Assembly (NCBI GenBank): GCA_022825945.1
Contig: JAJDVS010000066.1
Location: 36,613-100,612, forward strand
Direction: 5' to 3'
DNA length: 64,000 nt
From: Pseudomonadales bacterium
GTDB taxonomy: Bacteria > Pseudomonadota > Gammaproteobacteria > Pseudomonadales > Pseudohongiellaceae
The notes beneath the pieces are model-generated. The model ran no database searches, was not told where the DNA came from, and was given only the letters and a program-made list of their open reading frames with translations. The translations under genes and the position numbers were made by a program. Of the stretch, positions 59,201 through 64,000 are shown in pieces (position 1 is the first letter of the stretch; the number at the start of each line of letters is the position of its first letter).

Positions 59201-59739
59201 CGGTGCGCGCCATCCGCGAGGGCAGAATGCCGAGCAGCAGCCCGGAACGGGAAGACGCGGTGGAGATCAATCTGCGAATCCCCGCGCTGATTCCCGAAAG
59301 CTACCTGCCCGATGTGCACACCCGGCTCATCATGTACCAGCGAATCGCTTCCTGTGGAAGTGGGGAGGAGCTTGAAGAACTGCAGGTGGAGATGATCGAC
59401 CGCTTCGGCCTGTTGCCCCGGCCCCTGAAATCCCTGCTGCAACTGCAGCGGCTCAAGCTGCGCTGCCGCGATTTCGGCATTCGCAAGATTGATGCTACTG
59501 TGTCCGGCGGACGAATCGAATTTGCGGAGAATGCCCCGGTGGACGCCGCCGCCCTGGTCCAGCTGATCGAAACCGAGCCGATGAACTTCAGCCTGGGAGG
59601 TGACAACCAGTTGCGGCTCAAGGCGGAATTCCTGGGCAGCGGCGACAAACCCGGCTATATCGACGCCCTGCTCGACCGCATTGCGTCGCGGGAAACCGCC
59701 AAAAATCAGCAGAACCCAGCCATTGCCCGAACCGCATGA
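56251..59739 (+). CDS. mfd: Transcription-repair coupling factor
   Basis: 1162 aa; CGDVGFGKTEVAMRAAFFAV, IDEEHRFGVRQKEKLK, LTATPIPRTLNMAL, GRVGRSHHQAYAYLL. Confidence 0.97.
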   Translation: MPEVFNPPLPAGAGQASHWPLRQDSANSLALAQAARRARGPLLVVCEDTEATDRLLRELRYFLSRHEELPVLSLPDWETLPYENFSPHQDIISQRLGALHRLPSLRRGVIAVPVTGLMLRLPPRSHVAANSLGLRIGQKLPIGELREQLITAGYHAVDTVLDHAEFAVRGSVVDLFPMGSHVPVRIDLFDEEIESLRSFDPETQRTRERLEEVRLLPGREFPMDEAAVSGFRGRFRERFDVDPMRCPVYRDVSDGLASPGLEYYLPLFFDSLYSLFDYLPESTLAVQIGDIHQAGEEFRNEVASRYRDRAHDSLRPILEPDEIFLPVNEALAGLKRYPRIRMTDSDRDVFHLQPLPEVAMNPRLPRPMDALAEFLESCESRVLFCAESPGRRENLQRLLGQIDVQPRQFDHWEEFIEADARTGIAVAPIDRGLWLAGEGLVLITEEMLFGDRVAQRRRRRPSEQHPDLVLKNLSELHLDDAVVHVEHGVGRYRGLATILSDGQHAEFLIIEYARGAKLYVPVADLQLVSRYGGMGESGEDAAPLNVLGTEHWQRAKKKAAEKIRDAAAELLEIHARREAGKGFAYRCDSPDYDRFAAGFPFEETADQQTAIDAVKADLSSSRPMDRLVCGDVGFGKTEVAMRAAFFAVSNGRQAAVLVPTTLLAQQHFENFRDRFSDWPYTVEVLSRFKTAAEQAAILQRVKSGGIDILIGTHSLLTAKIDYSKLGLLIIDEEHRFGVRQKEKLKSLRANVDILTLTATPIPRTLNMALADMRDLSLIVTPPARRLSIRTFVREHEYAIVKEAISRELLRGGQVFYLHNEVRSMERALERLAEIVPQARLAMAHGQMPERQLEKVMADFYHKRYNVLVCSTIIETGIDIPSANTIIIHRADKFGLAQLHQLRGRVGRSHHQAYAYLLIPDRRALRADARKRIEAIETATELGAGFTLASHDLEIRGAGELLGEEQSGHMQKIGFTLYMEMLMDAVRAIREGRMPSSSPEREDAVEINLRIPALIPESYLPDVHTRLIMYQRIASCGSGEELEELQVEMIDRFGLLPRPLKSLLQLQRLKLRCRDFGIRKIDATVSGGRIEFAENAPVDAAALVQLIETEPMNFSLGGDNQLRLKAEFLGSGDKPGYIDALLDRIASRETAKNQQNPAIARTA

Positions 59740-59743
59740 GGCC

Positions 59744-60595
59744 ATGAACCATTTTTCGCTCCCTGGCCGTTGTGCCGCCCTGCTCCTGCTGGGCTGGCTA
59801 TCCGGCGCAGCCAATGCCCAGGGATTCGAGCGCTGGTTTCAGGTGGAAATGACCGTATTCAGCAATGAATCCGGCGCGGAACGCGAGCGGGAAAGCTGGC
59901 AGGCGGAAGGCCGGCAACTCGCCTACCCCGAGAATCCGGTTCGCCTGGGGCAGTTGCTGGATCTGCTGTTGCTGGATTCGTTTGCGCCCCCGGCCGAAAT
60001 CAGCTTGTCCCGGGGCGTCGAAGCGATGGACCCGGAAGGCGCAAGACTGCGCGACACGGGGCCGCACCCCGCCCGGGGAGGCGCCGATTTCCGCTTTCCC
60101 GATCTCCAGCGGGACGCCTTCATCGCCCTGCCCGCATCCTACAGCGATTTCCGCCAGACCAATCTGGCTATCGAGAGGGCGCCACAGCATCGCATCCTGT
60201 ACCACGCTGTGTGGCGTCAGCCCGTGGGCGACACCGGCAATACCATCCCGGTGCTGGTGAGCGGCGGCGATGCATACGGACCGTACCGGGAACTGCAGGG
60301 ATCCATTGCGCTGGAATTCAACGCCAACCGCGACCGGGTGGTATTCAGCGCCGACCTGTGGCTCGCCACATTCGGCGGCGACAACGAAGCCGGGTGGGCT
60401 CTGCCCGAACTGCCGCCTGACCTGTCTCCCACCGCCGAAACGGCAAATCCACCGGTCATTGGCCGAATCTATCCCATGCGGCAGAATCGCGATCTGCGCA
60501 GCGGCGAGTTCCACTATCTCGATCATCCGGCGATGGGAATTCTGGTCCAGATCGTTCCCTATGTCGTGCCTCCTCCGGAATCGATTCCAGAATAG
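59744..60595 (+). CDS. CsiV-like periplasmic protein
   Basis: Signal peptide, RWFQVEMTVFSNES..., directly downstream of mfd (an arrangement recalled for gammaproteobacterial csiV). Confidence 0.7.
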   Translation: MNHFSLPGRCAALLLLGWLSGAANAQGFERWFQVEMTVFSNESGAERERESWQAEGRQLAYPENPVRLGQLLDLLLLDSFAPPAEISLSRGVEAMDPEGARLRDTGPHPARGGADFRFPDLQRDAFIALPASYSDFRQTNLAIERAPQHRILYHAVWRQPVGDTGNTIPVLVSGGDAYGPYRELQGSIALEFNANRDRVVFSADLWLATFGGDNEAGWALPELPPDLSPTAETANPPVIGRIYPMRQNRDLRSGEFHYLDHPAMGILVQIVPYVVPPPESIPE

Positions 60596-60685
60596 GCGGG
60601 AAACTTGCAACTTCGAGCCTCAGCTGACATTGCGGCCATCCTGATGTCCCGCCGCAGACCGCTCCCACTGCCATTTTGATGGAGT

Positions 60686-61432
60686 TCAACCCCGCATTTC
60701 GATACACGCTTCCAGAATCCCGATCAGTTCCACCGTGCCGAAGCCGTGCACTCGCTTGATGTCCTTCATGTCGATCAGGCCTTCGCCGATTCCCGCGGCC
60801 CAGTTGACGGAGAGCGCGAGGCAGGCGTAAGGGATTTCGAGTTCCCGCGCCAGGACCGCTTCGGGCATGCCGGTCATGCCGACCATGTGGCAGCCGTCCC
60901 GGCGCAGGCGCTGGATTTCGGCTGCCGTTTCCAGGCGCGGCCCCTGCAAAACGCCATAGACTCCGCCGAACTTGATATTCTTGTCCACCCTGGCCGCAGC
61001 CCCGGCCAGGGCTTCGCGCAGGGAAAGATCATAAGGCCAGGTAAAATCGATGTGCCTGGGCGGTTGATCTTCGCTGTCGAAAAAACTGGTTTCCCGCCCC
61101 CAACTGTAGTCGATCAACTGTTCCGGCAAGGCCATGGCGCCGGGAGGAAGATCGTCGCTGATGCCGCCGACGATATTGGTGGCAATGATCCGGCTGACGC
61201 CGAGGCTGTGCAGGGCCCAGATATTGGCCCGATAATTGACCTTGTGGGCTGGCACCCGGTCACCGGCGGCGTGGCGCGGCAGGAAGGCGATCCGGCTGGC
61301 GTCCTTGCGACAAATGTCGACTTGCGCCGGGCCGCCGTAGGGCGTGCGGATCGTTTCGATGGTTTCGACTTCCAGCCCGCGAATTTCCCCCCGCAATGAG
61401 CCAAGCCCGGACCCGCCGATAATCGCCAGCAT
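60686..61432 (-). CDS. S-methyl-5'-thioinosine/thioadenosine phosphorylase family protein
   Basis: MLAIIGGSGLGSL, FLPRHAAGDRVPAHKVNYRANIWAL, GVYGVLQGPRLETAAEIQRLRRDGCHMVGMTGMPEAVLAREL. Confidence 0.9.
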   Translation of the reverse strand: MLAIIGGSGLGSLRGEIRGLEVETIETIRTPYGGPAQVDICRKDASRIAFLPRHAAGDRVPAHKVNYRANIWALHSLGVSRIIATNIVGGISDDLPPGAMALPEQLIDYSWGRETSFFDSEDQPPRHIDFTWPYDLSLREALAGAAARVDKNIKFGGVYGVLQGPRLETAAEIQRLRRDGCHMVGMTGMPEAVLARELEIPYACLALSVNWAAGIGEGLIDMKDIKRVHGFGTVELIGILEACIEMRG

Positions 61433-61463
61433 TGCTGTCTCCTGTAGCGCAGGCTTCTGGAAA

Positions 61464-61540
61464 TGGCGCGCCCGGCAGGACTTGAACCTGCAACCACCGG
61501 CTTAGAAGGCCGGTGCTCTATCCAGTTGAGCTACGGGCGC
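61464..61540 (-). tRNA. tRNA-Arg (anticodon TCT), CCA encoded
   Basis: Reverse strand gcgcccgtagctcaactggatagagcaccggccttctaagccggtggttgcaggttcaagtcctgccgggcgcgcca folds as a cloverleaf. Confidence 0.95.
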
Positions 61541-61546
61541 AGGAAT

Positions 61547-61623
61547 TGGGGTGACCGATGGGGATCGAACCCACGACAACCGGAGTCACAGTCCGGGGCT
61601 CTACCAACTGAGCTACGGTCACC
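61547..61623 (-). tRNA. tRNA-His (anticodon GTG), CCA encoded
   Basis: Reverse strand ggtgaccgtagctcagttggtagagccccggactgtgactccggttgtcgtgggttcgatccccatcggtcacccca; C73 with an extra 5' G. Confidence 0.95.
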
Positions 61624-61639
61624 ATATCAAACCGGAAAT

Positions 61640-61716
61640 TGGTCGGGGTAGAGAGATTTGAACTCCCGACATCTTGCTCCCAAAGCAAGCGCGCTACCAG
61701 ACTGCGCTATACCCCG
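61640..61716 (-). tRNA. tRNA-Pro (anticodon TGG), CCA encoded
   Basis: Reverse strand cggggtatagcgcagtctggtagcgcgcttgctttgggagcaagatgtcgggagttcaaatctctctaccccgacca. Confidence 0.95.
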
Positions 61717-61821
61717 ATACGGGCCTGCCGACCCTCTCCGCCAAGCGGCGCATGATACTTTCCCGCCCCAGCCCCGTCAAACAAAAACCAGCCAACTTAC
61801 AGCCCGAAACATCCATTCACG

Positions 61822-61853
61822 CTCCCTGGGGGCTTGCGCCGCAGGCTCCTGGC
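61822..61853. repeat. Degenerate REP-like hairpin
   Basis: ctccctgggggcttgcgccgcaggctcctggc; same cctgcgccgcagg core. Confidence 0.5.
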
Positions 61854-62041
61854 GAACATCGTCAGCCGCTGCCTCGAACGAAGTACGGGACATGGCACAA
61901 TACGCAGAGCACAATACAGCGATGGAAATCGGCTCCGGCTTCACTTAAAATGACGACCCGCCCGGCGCAGCCCTGTAGCCGGAATTTCATCCGCTTTTTC
62001 TGCGGCGCGCAGCCGTGGCATCCATCAGGAGGGTTTTCAGT

Positions 62042-64000
62042 TTGTTGCAGGAGTATCGCAAGCACGTCACCGAAAGAGCGGAGATCGGCATTGATCCCCT
62101 GCCCCTTTCCGCAGCCCAGACCGCCGAACTCGTTGAACTGCTGCGGCAGCCACCGGCTGGCGAAGAAGCATTCCTGCTCAACCTGATTGCCAGCCGGGTG
62201 CCTCCCGGCGTGGACGAGGCGGCCTACGTCAAGGCTGGCCTGTTGTCGGCCATCGCCCGGGGCGAGGCGGAGTCGCCGCTGATTGACCGCGCCAGAGCCG
62301 TTCGCCTGCTCGGTACAATGCTTGGCGGCTACAATGTCTCCACCCTGGTGGAATTGCTTGACGACGAGGAAATGGCCGCCGCCGCGGCCGATGAGTTATG
62401 CCATATCTTGCTGATTTTCGATGCTTTTCACGATATTGAAGAGCGCGCCAGGAAAGGCAATGCACAGGCCCGGCGCGTCCTGCAAAGCTGGGCCGACGCG
62501 GAATGGTTCACTTGCCGGGCGCCCCTGCCGGAAAAGCTGACCATGACCATATTCAAGGTCCCCGGCGAAACCAATACCGACGATCTTTCCCCCGCCCAGG
62601 ACGCCTGGTCGCGCCCCGATATCCCCTTGCATGCCCTGGCGATGTACAAGAATCCCCGGGAAGGCGTCAGCAATGCCGTGGAGCAGATTGCCGAGCTGAA
62701 GAAGAAAGGCCATCCCGTGGCGCTTGTGGGCGATGTCATGGGCACGGGCTCTTCGCGCAAGTCAGCCACCAATTCGGTGCTCTGGCATATTGGCGACGAT
62801 ATCCCCCATATCCCCAACAAGCGCTCCGGCGGCGTCTGCATCGGCGGCAAGATGGCGCCGATCTTCTTCAATACCATGGAAGACGCTGGCGCCCTTCCCC
62901 TCGAATGTGATGTGGACCGGCTCGAAACCGGCGGTGTCGTCGATATCGACGCTTATGCGGGAACCATACGCGATCACGCCAGCGGCGAATTGCTGGCAAG
63001 CTTCCAGTTGAAGACCGAGGTGCTGCTCGACGAAGTCCAGGCCGGCGGCAGGATTCCGCTGATCATCGGCCGCGGATTGACCGGCCGCGCCCGCGCCGCG
63101 CTCGACCTGCCGCCCAGCGATGTTTTTCGCTCGCCGGTGACCGGGCAGGAATCGGACAAGGGATTTACCCTCGCCCAGAAAATGGTCGGCCGCGCCTGCG
63201 GCGTCGAAGGCGTACGTCCGGGCAGTTATTGCGAACCGCATATGACCACCGTCGGCAGCCAGGACACTACCGGTCCGATGACGCGGGACGAATTGAAGGA
63301 TCTCGCCTGCCTCGGCTTTTCCGCCGATCTGGTAATGCAATCCTTCTGCCACACGGCGGCCTATCCCAAGCCCGTGGATATCGAAACCCAGCATTCCCTG
63401 CCGAGTTTTTTCCAGACCCGGGGCGGCGTTTCCCTGCGCCCCGGCGACGGCATCATCCATAGCTGGATGAATCGCATGTTGCTGCCGGATACCGTCGGCA
63501 CCGGCGGCGACTCGCATACCCGCTTCCCCATCGGCATTTCCTTCCCGGCCGGCTCGGGCCTCGTCGCCTTCGCCGCCGCCACCGGCGTCATGCCGCTGGA
63601 CATGCCGGAATCGGTACTCGTGCGCTTCACGGGCGAAATGCAGCCCGGCATCACCTTGCGCGACCTCGTCAACGCGATTCCCTATGCGGCGCTGCAATCC
63701 GGCGACCTGACCGTCGCCAAGAAAGGCAAGAAAAACATTTTCTCCGGCCGGGTGCTGGAGATCGAAGGCCTGCCCAATCTGAAAGTGGAACAGGCGTTCG
63801 AGATATCCGACGCGTCGGCGGAACGCTCGGCCGGCGGCTGCACGATCCTGCTCGACGAAGAGCCGATCGTCGAATATCTCAAGTCGAACGTCACCTTGCT
63901 GCGCTGGATGATCGACAACCACTACGGCGATGCGCGCACCCTGGAACGCCGCGCGCGGCAGATGGAAGAATGGCTTGAGAATCCGGTATTGCTGCAGCCC
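62042..64000 (+). CDS. acnB: Aconitate hydratase B (3'-truncated by window end)
   Basis: SD aggaggg (62027-62033) and TTG start; LLQEYRKHVTERAEIGIDPLPLSAAQTAELVELL...GDVMGTGSSRKSATNSVLWHIGDDIPHIPNKRSGGVCIGGKMAPIFFNTMEDAGALPLE. Absent from the ORF track because the start is not ATG. Confidence 0.95.
   Translation, partial: MLQEYRKHVTERAEIGIDPLPLSAAQTAELVELLRQPPAGEEAFLLNLIASRVPPGVDEAAYVKAGLLSAIARGEAESPLIDRARAVRLLGTMLGGYNVSTLVELLDDEEMAAAAADELCHILLIFDAFHDIEERARKGNAQARRVLQSWADAEWFTCRAPLPEKLTMTIFKVPGETNTDDLSPAQDAWSRPDIPLHALAMYKNPREGVSNAVEQIAELKKKGHPVALVGDVMGTGSSRKSATNSVLWHIGDDIPHIPNKRSGGVCIGGKMAPIFFNTMEDAGALPLECDVDRLETGGVVDIDAYAGTIRDHASGELLASFQLKTEVLLDEVQAGGRIPLIIGRGLTGRARAALDLPPSDVFRSPVTGQESDKGFTLAQKMVGRACGVEGVRPGSYCEPHMTTVGSQDTTGPMTRDELKDLACLGFSADLVMQSFCHTAAYPKPVDIETQHSLPSFFQTRGGVSLRPGDGIIHSWMNRMLLPDTVGTGGDSHTRFPIGISFPAGSGLVAFAAATGVMPLDMPESVLVRFTGEMQPGITLRDLVNAIPYAALQSGDLTVAKKGKKNIFSGRVLEIEGLPNLKVEQAFEISDASAERSAGGCTILLDEEPIVEYLKSNVTLLRWMIDNHYGDARTLERRARQMEEWLENPVLLQP

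Overview
The window looks like a gammaproteobacterial chromosome segment of fairly high GC, mostly housekeeping genes. From left to right it carries: partial ccmA, an isolated fliA, dcd, rubredoxin, metG, ssb, moeA, a SulP transporter, a type I secretion ABC/MFP pair plus an RsbW-like kinase, a TAXI-TRAP transporter, a complete nuoA-N operon with fused nuoCD, yciB, ppiA, xthA, moaB, moaA, mfd-csiV, an MTA/MTI phosphorylase, three tRNAs (Pro, His, Arg) and a 3'-truncated acnB. Two regions stand out as accessory or under-described. (1) An AT-richer island at about 15.3-20.85 kb holds an IrrE-type metallopeptidase preceded by a 16-bp perfect palindrome over a promoter. It also holds a vsr - C5-methylase - Eco29kI-like GIY-YIG endonuclease - DUF429 gene set and a 5'-truncated IS transposase bracketed by 21-bp inverted repeats. 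(2) A tightly packed envelope operon at about 25.1-34.6 kb encodes an M16 protease lipoprotein, an ABC ATPase with an LSLGN signature, an ABC permease, a PDZ lipoprotein and two FG-GAP/VCBS secreted proteins. It is followed by an intergenic region made almost wholly of five successive hairpins ahead of the TAXI-TRAP genes. Two dispersed palindromic repeat families are present: a GGAG-hairpin REP/REPIN-like family and a GTCATTCTGCGCG family. One REP copy supplies the stop codon of ppiA. A small ORF with Shine-Dalgarno and intrinsic terminator lies between xthA and moaB. All family names come from recognising motifs in the translations; no database search was run.
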